Part shown: piece by piece, positions 28,371 to 36,699 of the stretch
Numbering within the stretch: the first letter of the stretch is position 1
Layout: every line of letters starts with the position of its first letter
Assembly (NCBI GenBank): GCA_027941995.1
Contig: CP115966.1
Coordinates: 1,984,001 to 2,048,000 of the forward strand
From: Erythrobacteraceae bacterium WH01K
GTDB taxonomy: Bacteria > Pseudomonadota > Alphaproteobacteria > Sphingomonadales > Sphingomonadaceae
Length of the DNA stretch: 64,000 nucleotides
Direction: 5' to 3'
Notes under the pieces: generated by a model
Databases searched by the model: none
Told to the model about the DNA's origin: nothing
What the model saw: the letters and a program-made list of their open reading frames with translations, nothing else
Position numbers and translations under genes: made by a program

Positions 28371-29843
28371 ATGAAAATCTCACATCCCTTTTACGACGAG
28401 CACGGCGACAAGCTGCGCGAGGAATGCGGCGTGTTCGGCGCGATCAACGCGACGGACGCCTCTGCCGCCACGGCGCTGGGCCTTCACGCCCTCCAGCACC
28501 GCGGGCAGGAGGCGGTCGGCATCGTCAGTTTCGACGGCACGACCTTCACCGCGCGCCGCGGTCTGGGCCATGTGGCGGAAAACTTCTCCGCGCCCGAAGC
28601 GATTGCAGAACTGCCCGGGTCGATGGCCGCCGGTCACGTGCGGTATTCGACGACGGGTTCGGGCGGCCTGCGCAATGTGCAGCCGCTCTACGCCGATCTC
28701 GCCAGCGGCGGGTTCGCGGTGGCCCATAACGGCAATATCTCCAATGCCGGAACGCTGCGCGCCGAACTGGTCCAGAAGGGCGCGATTTTCCAGTCCACCT
28801 CCGACACCGAAGTCATCATCCACCTGGTCGCGACCAGCCGCTATCCCACCCTGCGCGATCGCCTGGTCGATGCCTTGCGGCTGGTCGAAGGCGCCTATGC
28901 GCTGATCGTCATGACGCCGCAGGGCATGATCGCCTGCCGCGACCCGCTCGGCATCCGGCCCCTTCAGATGGGGCGCATGGGCGATGCCGTGGTGTTCGCC
29001 TCCGAAACGGTGGCTTTCGATGTCGTAGGCGCGGAATTCGAGCGGCAGGTCGAACCGGGCGAGATGATCGAGGTCGATTTCGACGGCAATGTCACCAGCT
29101 TCCGTCCGTTCGGAGAGAACCGCTCGCGGCCCTGCATCTTCGAACATGTCTATTTCAGCCGTCCCGATTCGATCTTCGACGGGCGCAGCGTCTACGAGGC
29201 GCGCAAGGCCATCGGCGCCCAGCTCGCCATCGAGAACCCGTGCGAGGCCGACCTCGTCGTGCCCGTGCCCGACAGCGGTGTTCCGGCCGCCATCGGCTAC
29301 GCTCAGCAATCGGGCCTGCCATTCGAACTGGGCATCATCCGCAGCCATTATGTCGGCCGCACCTTCATCCAGCCTTCCGACACCGCCCGGCATTCCGGGG
29401 TGAAACGCAAGCACAATGCCAATCGCGGCCTCGTGGAAGGCAAGCGGATCGTGCTGATCGACGATTCCATCGTGCGCGGCACGACCAGCCTGAAGATCGT
29501 CGAGATGATGCGCGATGCCGGTGCGAAGGAGATCCATTTCCGCGTCGCCAGCCCGCCCACGGCCCATAGCTGCTATTATGGCGTCGATACGCCCGAACGC
29601 TCCAAATTGCTGGCAGCGCAGATGGACGTCGCGCCGATGCGCGACTTCATCAAGGCGGACAGCCTCGCCTTCATTTCGATCGACGGTCTCTACAAAGCTG
29701 TCGGTCAGGAACCGCGCAATACCGGCTGTCCGCAATTCTGCGACGCCTGCTTCACCGGCGACTATCCCACGCCGCTGACGGATCTTGCCGGAAAATCGGA
29801 CGATTCCGCGCAGCTCCCCTTCCCCGTCAACAAGGTCGCCTGA
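28371..29843 (+). CDS. purF: amidophosphoribosyltransferase
   Basis: First committed enzyme of purine synthesis, converting PRPP and glutamine to phosphoribosylamine; 490 residues. The class II glutaminase nucleophile is Cys19 after an 18-residue propeptide (REECGVFGA). The PRPP-binding loop is VLIDDSIVRGTTS. The cysteines in RPCIFEH, AHSCYYG and CPQFCDACF match the iron-sulfur form of PurF known from Bacillus. The upstream 194 bases separate it from the divergent lolC/E gene and should carry its promoter; no clean sigma-70 boxes were seen. The following SDR gene starts on the base after its stop. Confidence 0.97.
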   Translation: MKISHPFYDEHGDKLREECGVFGAINATDASAATALGLHALQHRGQEAVGIVSFDGTTFTARRGLGHVAENFSAPEAIAELPGSMAAGHVRYSTTGSGGLRNVQPLYADLASGGFAVAHNGNISNAGTLRAELVQKGAIFQSTSDTEVIIHLVATSRYPTLRDRLVDALRLVEGAYALIVMTPQGMIACRDPLGIRPLQMGRMGDAVVFASETVAFDVVGAEFERQVEPGEMIEVDFDGNVTSFRPFGENRSRPCIFEHVYFSRPDSIFDGRSVYEARKAIGAQLAIENPCEADLVVPVPDSGVPAAIGYAQQSGLPFELGIIRSHYVGRTFIQPSDTARHSGVKRKHNANRGLVEGKRIVLIDDSIVRGTTSLKIVEMMRDAGAKEIHFRVASPPTAHSCYYGVDTPERSKLLAAQMDVAPMRDFIKADSLAFISIDGLYKAVGQEPRNTGCPQFCDACFTGDYPTPLTDLAGKSDDSAQLPFPVNKVA

Positions 29844-30563
29844 ATGTCACAGGATACGGAAAACCCCGGCAAGCTGGCCGTCGTCACGGGCGCATCGCGC
29901 GGCATCGGCGCGGCCATTGCGAAAGCGCTGGCGGCCCAAGGCGTTCACGTCATCCTGACCGCCCGCGACGTCAAGGCGCTCGAAAATGTCGAGGATGCGA
30001 TTCATGCCGCCGGTGGAAGCTCCACCATCGCACCTGTCGACCTGACCGAACCCGATGGCGTCGCCCGCCTCGCTGCAGCTATTCGCGGCCGGTGGGACGC
30101 TCTCGACTACCTCGTTATTTCAGGTGCTTACCTGCCTCATCTGACGCCGGTTACGCAGATCGACGCCAAGCAGTTCGGCCAGGCCATGACTGTCAATGTC
30201 ATGGCGACGCAGGCCTTGCTGGCGAATTTCGACGCCATGCTGAAACGTTCGAAGGACGCCGTGGTGGTCGGCCTGACCAGCAGCGTCGGCGACAGTCCCC
30301 GTGCCTACTGGAGCGCTTATGGCGCCAGCAAGGCCGCGTTCGACAACATCCTGAGCTCCTACGCGCAGGAAGTTGAAAAGATTGGACATATCCGCGTCGC
30401 CATCATCGATCCGGGCGCAACCCGCACGGCGATGCGGGAGAAAGCCTATCCCGGGGAAGACCCGTCGACGGTGAAGCCGCCGGAAGCCGTCGCGGACAGG
30501 ATCATCGCCTTGCTGGGTGAGGATTTCGCCACAGGCCACCGCGAGAGGGTTAATTCCGCTTAG
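29844..30563 (+). CDS. SDR family NAD(P)-dependent oxidoreductase
   Basis: Classical short-chain dehydrogenase of 239 residues. Cofactor loop TGASRGIGAAIA, the core motif area LDYLVISGAY (in place of the usual NNAG), and the active-site YGASK with upstream serine in GLTSSVGD. The substrate is unknown. The ATG begins directly after the purF stop with no gap, so it is co-transcribed with purF; this purF-SDR order is common in Sphingomonadales, though no link to purine synthesis is known. The replacement of NNAG by VISGAY is a little unusual and may mark its subfamily. Confidence 0.88.
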   Translation: MSQDTENPGKLAVVTGASRGIGAAIAKALAAQGVHVILTARDVKALENVEDAIHAAGGSSTIAPVDLTEPDGVARLAAAIRGRWDALDYLVISGAYLPHLTPVTQIDAKQFGQAMTVNVMATQALLANFDAMLKRSKDAVVVGLTSSVGDSPRAYWSAYGASKAAFDNILSSYAQEVEKIGHIRVAIIDPGATRTAMREKAYPGEDPSTVKPPEAVADRIIALLGEDFATGHRERVNSA

Positions 30564-30571
30564 GGAATAAT

Positions 30572-30589
30572 GCTTACCGGCGAGTAAGC
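30572..30589. promoter_or_regulatory. perfect inverted repeat between SDR and PilZ genes
   Basis: GCTTAC-CGGCGA-GTAAGC, six-base arms with a six-base spacer, lying nine bases after the SDR stop and about 84 bases before the PilZ ATG. A second small dyad CGCG-CCTG-CGCG follows. There is no run of T, so it is a weak candidate for an intrinsic terminator and could equally be an operator for the PilZ gene. Confidence 0.3.
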
Positions 30590-30672
30590 GCGCCTGCGCG
30601 ACAGCCCGTCATGAGGTTTCGGGACCGGTCCTTTGCGGCCGGTTGCAATTCGCATGACAGGAGGCAGCACCC

Positions 30673-31017
30673 ATGCTGCATACGCCAGACAGCTACGAAA
30701 TCGCGTCGCAGGAAGATCGCTGCGCCCCGCGCACGAAGATCACGCTTCCCGGCAAGCTGCGGGCAAGCGGCAGCCGCGCCTTCCAGACAGTGGTCCACGA
30801 CCTGTCGATCAGCGGCTTCAGCGCTGCGGCAGTCAACCGCATGTATGAAGGCCAGGTCTGCTGGCTGACCCTGCCCGGCCTGGAATCCCGCATGGCGAAG
30901 GTAGTCTGGTGGGACAGTTCCATCGTCGGTTGCGCCTTCACCGATCTGCTCAGCCCGATCGTGCATGACGACCTCATGGCCCGCCACGGCCACCAGTCGA
31001 TGTTCCGCACCGACTGA
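30673..31017 (+). CDS. PilZ domain protein, c-di-GMP binding motifs intact
   Basis: Single-domain protein of 114 residues. Both elements of the c-di-GMP site are present: Arg16-x3-Arg20 (RCAPR) and Asp43-x-Ser45-x2-Gly48 (DLSISG). Beta strands then follow (CWLTLPGL, MAKVVWWD, VGCAFTDLL). AGGAGG stands nine bases before the ATG, an unusually good ribosome site for this window. It has no output domain, so it would act by binding a partner or by sensing c-di-GMP level. Given the exopolysaccharide locus nearby, a surface-related role is possible but not shown. Confidence 0.93.
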   Translation: MLHTPDSYEIASQEDRCAPRTKITLPGKLRASGSRAFQTVVHDLSISGFSAAAVNRMYEGQVCWLTLPGLESRMAKVVWWDSSIVGCAFTDLLSPIVHDDLMARHGHQSMFRTD

Positions 31018-31061
31018 TATTCGGCTGGCGAAGGGACCGGCAGCGCGGCCCCCTCCCCTGC

Positions 31062-32309
31062 TCAGTCCGCCGTACCGGCGCCCGCGGCAATAGCTGCGAG
31101 CAGGCCGAGCCGTTCCATCGACTGCGCGCGGTCGCTGGCCTTTGGCCAATTGCTCAGGATCGCGACGACGAGGTCCTGTGACGGCATGATCGTGACGGAT
31201 TGCCCGAAGATGCCCTGCGCCCCGAAATTGCCGCCGGGATAGGTCCACCACTGGTAGCCGTAGCCGAAGCCGGGCATTCCCATCGCCTCCCCGAAATCGA
31301 CCTGTGCGCCGCCGGCAGCCTCGAACCAGCCATCGGGCACGACCCCATCACCGCCTTCGAGCGCGAACTGCCCGATCCGCGCATAGTCGGCGAGCCGCAT
31401 GGACAGGCAGCAGCCCCCGATATTCCGGCCCGACAGGTCGATCTGCCAGAACAGCGACCCTTCCAGGCCTGCGGGATCGACAAGGTTATCCTTGGCATAT
31501 TCGGCCAGCTTCATGCCGGTCGCGTTCTCCACCAGGACGCCGATCAGGTTCGTCTCGCCGGTCTTGTAGACCCATTTCTTCCCAGCCGGCGCTTCCCGCG
31601 GGAGGGTTTTCATATATTCGACGACCTGGTCTTCGCCGGGACCGGGCTGGGTGTCGAACATCCGTGCGACGTCGCTTTCGGGATCGGTGTAGCTCTCGTT
31701 CCACTTCACGCCCGACGTCATCGTCGCCAGCTGCTCGACCGTGATATCGTCGTAAGCGCTGCCGACAAGTTCCGGAATATATTTGGAAACCGCATCATCC
31801 ATAGACGCGACATGCCCGTCCTTCACCGCCGCACCCAGCAGGGTCGATGTCAGGCTTTTCGCAACGGAAAAGCTGGTCCAGCGCTCGTCCGGTGCGAAAC
31901 CCATGCCGTATTTCTCGTACCGGACCTTGCCGTCCTGCAGGACCATGACCCCGGCGATGTCGCCGCGTGCCATGTAGGCGTCGATGGCGGCGGCGGTATT
32001 CGCGGGCAGCGCTGCACCTTCGGGTAGTACGCGGGGATTGCCTGCGGGGGCGATTTCATAGCCGGGGAAGAAATCTTCCATTCGGCGGAAATTTGCAGCA
32101 CGGGTTGCGTCGTCCCACGCCAGCACTGCTGCGCCTTCCAGGTCGATCCCCCCCTCGGGCATGGAGAAGGTGACCGGCCCTTCCTCCACTTGCGCCGCCG
32201 GAGCCGTTGCCGCCGGAGCAGCCCCGACCGTTTCCGGCTGGGTGTAGGCCGCGGCGCAGCCCGAAAGGGCCAGCGCTGCCAATACGCTCAAGCCTGCAAA
32301 TGTCCTCAT
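31062..32309 (-). CDS. serine hydrolase, beta-lactamase/6-aminohexanoate-dimer hydrolase-like lipoprotein
   Basis: Secreted serine hydrolase of 415 residues with a lipoprotein signal (lipobox LALSGC). The SxxK motif is in SFSVAKSLTSTLLG, the second active-site segment is YKTGETNLIGVLVE, and GYQWWTYPGG lies near the C-terminus. The best fit is the class C beta-lactamase-related/NylB family, whose members hydrolyse esters or amides; the true substrate is unknown. About 40 alanine/proline-rich residues link the lipid anchor to the domain. A GGGAGAAGG ribosome site precedes the ATG. It is 19 bases downstream of the cyclopropane-synthase-like gene on the same strand. Confidence 0.88.
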   Translation of the reverse strand: MRTFAGLSVLAALALSGCAAAYTQPETVGAAPAATAPAAQVEEGPVTFSMPEGGIDLEGAAVLAWDDATRAANFRRMEDFFPGYEIAPAGNPRVLPEGAALPANTAAAIDAYMARGDIAGVMVLQDGKVRYEKYGMGFAPDERWTSFSVAKSLTSTLLGAAVKDGHVASMDDAVSKYIPELVGSAYDDITVEQLATMTSGVKWNESYTDPESDVARMFDTQPGPGEDQVVEYMKTLPREAPAGKKWVYKTGETNLIGVLVENATGMKLAEYAKDNLVDPAGLEGSLFWQIDLSGRNIGGCCLSMRLADYARIGQFALEGGDGVVPDGWFEAAGGAQVDFGEAMGMPGFGYGYQWWTYPGGNFGAQGIFGQSVTIMPSQDLVVAILSNWPKASDRAQSMERLGLLAAIAAGAGTAD

Positions 32310-32328
32310 TGTCCTTCTCCCTCTCCCG

Positions 32329-33576
32329 TCAATTCTTCACCAGTGTGACCTGGTGCACGTCGATACCGCCCCCCCGGAAACCGCCTTCGCAATACATCAG
32401 GTAATACCGCCAGAGATCGACGAACCGGCGGTCGAACCCTTCCGGCAGCATACCTGCATCAACCGCCGCATCGAAATTGCGCCGCCAGAACCGCAGGGTC
32501 TCGGCATAGTCGAGGCCGAAATCGACCTGATCCTTCCATTCGAGCCCGTGTTCGCGCGCCAGTCGGCGGAACTCGGACGTCTTGATCAGCAGTCCGCCGG
32601 GGAAGATGTAGGCCTGGATGAAATCCGCGCTGGCGGCGTACTCCTCGAACAGGTCGTCGCGGAAGGATATGTACTGGATCGCGGCGCGGCCGCCATCCTT
32701 CAGATTGGCGGCGACGCTCGCCATGAAGGTCGGCCAGTATTCGCGGCCCAGCGCCTCGACCATCTCGACGCTGACGATGGCATCGAACGGCCCTTCCACG
32801 TCGCGGTAGTCCTGCATCCGGTAGTCCGGTCCGGGATGATGGCGGACCGCCCATTCCAGCTGCCGGGCCGACAGGCTGATGGCTGTCACATCTGTCCTGG
32901 CGCGGTGCATCCGGCCCGCCAGCCCGCCCCAGCCGCAGCCGATCTCGAGAACCGTCTTCGCCCCGTCGATCCGGTTTTCCAGCGCCTGCCACTTGGCATG
33001 CTGGGCCGGGCTCAGGCCTTTCTCGCCCGGCGGGAACAGGGCGCTGGAATACGCCATCGTCTCGTCCAGCCACGCAGCGTAGAAATCGTTGCCGAGGTCG
33101 TAATGTGCAGAGATGTTCTTCTGCGCGCCCTCATGCGTGTTGCGATTGAGCAGGTGCGCGGCCCGCAAGGCGCGGCGGAACGGCCCCTTTGCCCTCGCCG
33201 TGTTGCCCAGTGTGCCCGCATTTTCCACGAACATCGCAAACAGCGGCACGGGATCGGGGCTCCACCATTCGCCCGCCTCCCATGCCTGGTAGAGGCCGAC
33301 GGATCCGTTGCTGGCGATACGCACCAGGGCATTCCAGCTCCTGAGTTCGAACACGCATTCGAAGCCGGGCGCATGACCGCCCAGCGTGCGCTTCGAACCG
33401 TCGGGCAGGGTTCCGTGGATCGTGCCCTTCACCAGCCCTGCGTCGATCCGGTCGAGCATCCTGCCGAGCAGCGGTGCGGCGAGACGGGCGAGCAAGCCGG
33501 GCTGCTTGGTGAAACGCCGGGCACCCTTTGTCAGGGACAAGGCCCTGTCTTTGTCCGGTTGCATGCGCGTCGCCAT
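32329..33576 (-). CDS. cyclopropane-fatty-acyl-phospholipid synthase family methyltransferase
   Basis: SAM-dependent enzyme of about 415 residues in the CFAS/mycolic acid synthase family. The N-terminal third has the lipid-side block with LYQAWEAGEWWS; then come ISAHYDLGNDFYAAWLD, the SAM loop VLEIGCGWGGLAG, FDAIVSVEMVEALGREYW, YIFPGG, and the C-terminal YCEGGFRGGGIDVHQVTL. It probably adds a methylene or methyl group to unsaturated membrane lipids. The start is uncertain: ATG 33576 or 33564 gives a basic N-terminus, and ATG 33621 is also possible but would place it inside the opposite-strand sulfotransferase leader. The neighbouring photolyase gene is a common partner of this family. Confidence 0.9.
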   Translation of the reverse strand: MATRMQPDKDRALSLTKGARRFTKQPGLLARLAAPLLGRMLDRIDAGLVKGTIHGTLPDGSKRTLGGHAPGFECVFELRSWNALVRIASNGSVGLYQAWEAGEWWSPDPVPLFAMFVENAGTLGNTARAKGPFRRALRAAHLLNRNTHEGAQKNISAHYDLGNDFYAAWLDETMAYSSALFPPGEKGLSPAQHAKWQALENRIDGAKTVLEIGCGWGGLAGRMHRARTDVTAISLSARQLEWAVRHHPGPDYRMQDYRDVEGPFDAIVSVEMVEALGREYWPTFMASVAANLKDGGRAAIQYISFRDDLFEEYAASADFIQAYIFPGGLLIKTSEFRRLAREHGLEWKDQVDFGLDYAETLRFWRRNFDAAVDAGMLPEGFDRRFVDLWRYYLMYCEGGFRGGGIDVHQVTLVKN

Positions 33577-33646
33577 GCGCGGCCTATGGAGTCGGGACGC
33601 GAACCGTGCAAGACCTGCCATGGCAGACAATTGGGAGATCGTCCTG

Positions 33647-34330
33647 ATGACATTGCAGATTGTCGGTGCGGCGCTCCCTCGAACTGGGACCCTTTCGCTC
33701 AAATTCGCGCTCGAAATGCTCGGGTTCGGCAAATGCTATCACATGAGCGAGCTCATCCTCCATCCGGAGCCCCGCTGGCGATGGACCTTCGCCCGGATGA
33801 AGCCTGCGCTGCTGGACCCCCTGTGGAACGAGTACCACGCCGCGCTGGATGCGCCCGCCTGCGCGCTGTGGAGCACGCTGGCGCGGCGCTTCCCCGATGC
33901 AAAGGTCATCCTGACAAGGCGCGACCCGGCGCGGTGGTATGAATCGGTGATGGAAACCGTCGGCAGTCCGGATCATGTGCGCTTCGTCTTGCGCTCTCCG
34001 CTGGCGCCGGCCGCGCTGGCCAACCCGCCTTTCGGCCTGCGATTGCAGAAAGATGCGATGATCCGCCATTTCGAGCGTTATGGCGAGCGCGTGCGCCGGG
34101 ACATCGCGCCCGGGCGCCTGCTCGAATTCGAGGCACGGGACGGTTGGGAGCCGCTGTGCCGTTTTCTGGGTGTCCCTGTCCCGGACCGGCCCTTCCCCCA
34201 TGTCAATGATCGCGCCACAATGATGGCGGTTCAGGGCGAGATGGACCTGACGCGATTGACCTTTGCGGAAATCCAGCGGGCAACGCGCGATTTCCTGGAG
34301 AGCCAGCGTCAGTCCTTGCTGTCGCGGTAG
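33647..34330 (+). CDS. sulfotransferase family protein
   Basis: PAPS-dependent sulfotransferase-like protein of 227 residues (Sulfotransfer_4 type). The 5'-phosphosulfate loop is GAALPRTGTLSLKFAL at residues 6-21, and the 3'-phosphate motif is VILTRRDPARWYESV around residue 90. The C-terminal part contains LEFEARDGWEPLCRFLGVP, typical of this family. The start ATG 33647 has GGGAG nine bases upstream; ATG 33620 would add nine residues. The acceptor molecule is unknown. It is a lone plus-strand gene between two minus-strand genes, and its 3' end overlaps the photolyase gene by 22 bases. Confidence 0.86.
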   Translation: MTLQIVGAALPRTGTLSLKFALEMLGFGKCYHMSELILHPEPRWRWTFARMKPALLDPLWNEYHAALDAPACALWSTLARRFPDAKVILTRRDPARWYESVMETVGSPDHVRFVLRSPLAPAALANPPFGLRLQKDAMIRHFERYGERVRRDIAPGRLLEFEARDGWEPLCRFLGVPVPDRPFPHVNDRATMMAVQGEMDLTRLTFAEIQRATRDFLESQRQSLLSR

Positions 34331-35706
34331 GCTTCCAGCGCCCGCTCGCGCGCTTCCTTGTGACCGATGATCTTCACCGGATAATCGCCGCGCTTGTCAT
34401 CTGCCGGATCGTGGATGTCCTCATCGGACAGGTCGGCCAGTTCCGGCACCCATTCGCGGATATAGCCGGCGGCATCGAACTTCTCCGACTGGCTGAGCGG
34501 CGCCATGATGCGCGGGAACATGTTGCTGTCGACGCCCGTGCCGCTGACCCACTGCCAGTTGGTGCCGTTCGACGCGTAGTCGCCGTCTACCAGCGTATCC
34601 CAGAACCAGCGTTCGCCTTGCCGCCAGTCGATGAGCAGGTGCTTGATGAGGAAGCTGGCCGCGATCATCCGCACGCGGTTGTGCATCCAGCCGATATGCC
34701 ACAGCTGGCGCATCCCGGCGTCGACGATCGGATAGCCCGTTCGGCCCTGCTGCCATGCTTCGAGTTCTTCCTGGATGATGTGACCGCGATTGGGGTTCCG
34801 CCACAGGACCTGCTCGTCGTAATCGCGGTAGCTTTCCTTCGGATAGTCCGGGAATTGCATAATCACGTTCTGCGCGTAATCGCGCCAGATCAGCTCCTTC
34901 TCGTAGGTCTTCCAGCCGCCGCTGCGCTTGTCGTTCAGCGCGTGCCAGATGGTGACAGGCGAGATTTCGCCCCAGTGAAGGTGCGGCGACATCTGCGACG
35001 TCTCGTCTTTCGAAGGCAGGTTGCGGCCTTCGTCGTACGTGCCGACCTCACCAGCCCACCAGTCCAGCCGCTCATGCGCCGCGTCCTCGCCTACCGACCA
35101 GTGATCGCGGAAGCCGCCGGCCCAGTCGGGCTTCGTCGCCAGCAGGTTCCATTCCGACAGGTCGTCGCTTTCCGGCATGTCGGACGGCTGCGAGATCGTG
35201 TCGGGCTCGGGCAATTCGTCGCGTGGAGGGAAGAGATCGAGCATCGCCTTCGAGAACGGCGTGTAGATCTTGTAGGGATCGCCGCTGCCGGTGGTCGCGG
35301 TGCCGGGCGGCATCAGGTAATTGCCGTCATGCAGCACGAGCTCGCACTCGCTGTCCTTCAATGCGTCGTGAAGGTCTTCCTCGGCCTCGCGATGCCAGGG
35401 TTCGTAGTGGCGATTGGCATGAATCGCGCCAGCGTTCGTTTCCTGCGCAATGCCCTGCAGCACGGAGACGCTGTCGCCCCGCCGCAGCACGACCTGCGCA
35501 TTGCGGCGGCCATAGCTTTTCGCGAGATCCTCCAGCGAATGATGCAACCACCAGCGATGCGCGCCACCCAGCTTTCGATCGCCGGCGCGCTCGTCGTCGA
35601 GGATGTAGACCGGGATGACCGGCCCCTGCTGCGCCGCAGCATGAAGCGCGGGCTGGTCTTTCATGCGCAGGTCGCGTCGCAGCCAGACGATCTGTGGTGA
35701 AGTCAT
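34309..35706 (-). CDS. cryptochrome/deoxyribodipyrimidine photolyase
   Basis: Class I-like CPD photolyase of 465 residues that repairs UV-induced pyrimidine dimers with light. The N-terminal antenna domain begins IVWLRRDLRMKDQPAL. The FAD-binding C-terminal domain shows SPHLHWGEISP, KELIWRDYAQNV, GYPIVDAGMRQLWHIGWMHNRVRM, and NGTNWQWVSGTG, with tryptophans suited to electron transfer. It is full length. The start is ATG 35706; a short 27-base gap precedes it. No LitR-type light regulator is present in the window. Confidence 0.95.
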   Translation of the reverse strand: MTSPQIVWLRRDLRMKDQPALHAAAQQGPVIPVYILDDERAGDRKLGGAHRWWLHHSLEDLAKSYGRRNAQVVLRRGDSVSVLQGIAQETNAGAIHANRHYEPWHREAEEDLHDALKDSECELVLHDGNYLMPPGTATTGSGDPYKIYTPFSKAMLDLFPPRDELPEPDTISQPSDMPESDDLSEWNLLATKPDWAGGFRDHWSVGEDAAHERLDWWAGEVGTYDEGRNLPSKDETSQMSPHLHWGEISPVTIWHALNDKRSGGWKTYEKELIWRDYAQNVIMQFPDYPKESYRDYDEQVLWRNPNRGHIIQEELEAWQQGRTGYPIVDAGMRQLWHIGWMHNRVRMIAASFLIKHLLIDWRQGERWFWDTLVDGDYASNGTNWQWVSGTGVDSNMFPRIMAPLSQSEKFDAAGYIREWVPELADLSDEDIHDPADDKRGDYPVKIIGHKEARERALEAYRDSKD

Positions 35707-35733
35707 GCTATCCCCTTAGGCGAGGCAACGGGG

Positions 35734-36684
35734 TTAAAGCGCCGGTGGTTCCTCGCACTTCACATCCGGCAACGCGACCGTGAAGCGGTCCCGGGCACGC
35801 GGATCGTAGAAGCGGGCATCGCGGATGAGGATCGAACCGTCCGGAGCACGTTCGGCAAACGGTGAGCGAGACCAGAAAAGGAAAGCGCGGTACTCGCGGT
35901 AAAGGCGGTCGTCCTCCGGCTCCCCCGGGAAATTCAGGCACGGGGCGCCGATAACGGCCGGGCGCGTCATTCCGCCATGGAGCGAATATCCGGATTGCCG
36001 CCAGAGTCCGAAAGAACCTGCAATCACATCGCGTTTCCAGAACGCGACGGGCGGAGGGCTGGCAATGACCATTTCTTCGCTCAATGGCGGTTTGACTACG
36101 GAGCGTTCGGCGTCACGCGTGATGAGGCCGTTGGCGAGGATATACAGCCCGGCAGCGGTCAGCGCGATATGCGCGGGGCGCCGCCACTCACAGCCCCTTT
36201 TCTCGCGCCGCAGCGACCACCATGTCGCAACCCCCATCAGCGCCCAAAGCCACACGTCGATGATGAACAGCGTGTCGCCGTAGAACCAGCGGCTGGAAAA
36301 CGGCTCCAGCAGGCGAATGCCGTAGACGTTGAGCCAGTCGAGCGCGGGGTGGGTCAGGCAGCCGATGAAGCTCAGTAGATAAAGCCATTTGAAGCTTACC
36401 GGCAGGCGTCCCTCGGGCCGCTTCCCGCGTTTCGCCTGCCATCGGTCGAAGCCCCACAGCAGCCCTGCCAGCACCAGCGGCAACAGCACCAGCGCAGGCG
36501 GCCCGTGCGTGATCCCGCGCCGAAAGCCGAGATGCTCCTGCCCTTCCAGCCAGAAAAAGCACGCTGCGTCTATATCGGGCAGGTTCGCCCCGATGATCAG
36601 CGCGGGCATGGCCAGCCCGGTCTTCCGCTTCAGCCCCGCCTGCCCGATCAGTGCGCCGACGAGGGAGTGGGTCAGATTATCCAT
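35734..36684 (-). CDS. YdjM/DUF457-type membrane-bound metal-dependent hydrolase
   Basis: Integral membrane protein of 316 residues. Conserved polar residues lie in the family pattern: MDNLTHSLVG (His6), IGANLPDIDA, RRGITHGP, and CLTHPALDWLNVYG, which likely bind a metal at the membrane face. About five hydrophobic helices fill residues 1-190; the last ~110 residues form a soluble domain with strands such as YREYRAFLFWSRSPF. The reaction is not known for the family; homologues are linked to phospholipid or DNA-damage responses in some bacteria. Fifteen bases separate its ATG from the korB stop. Confidence 0.88.
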   Translation of the reverse strand: MDNLTHSLVGALIGQAGLKRKTGLAMPALIIGANLPDIDAACFFWLEGQEHLGFRRGITHGPPALVLLPLVLAGLLWGFDRWQAKRGKRPEGRLPVSFKWLYLLSFIGCLTHPALDWLNVYGIRLLEPFSSRWFYGDTLFIIDVWLWALMGVATWWSLRREKRGCEWRRPAHIALTAAGLYILANGLITRDAERSVVKPPLSEEMVIASPPPVAFWKRDVIAGSFGLWRQSGYSLHGGMTRPAVIGAPCLNFPGEPEDDRLYREYRAFLFWSRSPFAERAPDGSILIRDARFYDPRARDRFTVALPDVKCEEPPAL

Positions 36685-36699
36685 CGACCGGGCGCTGGG

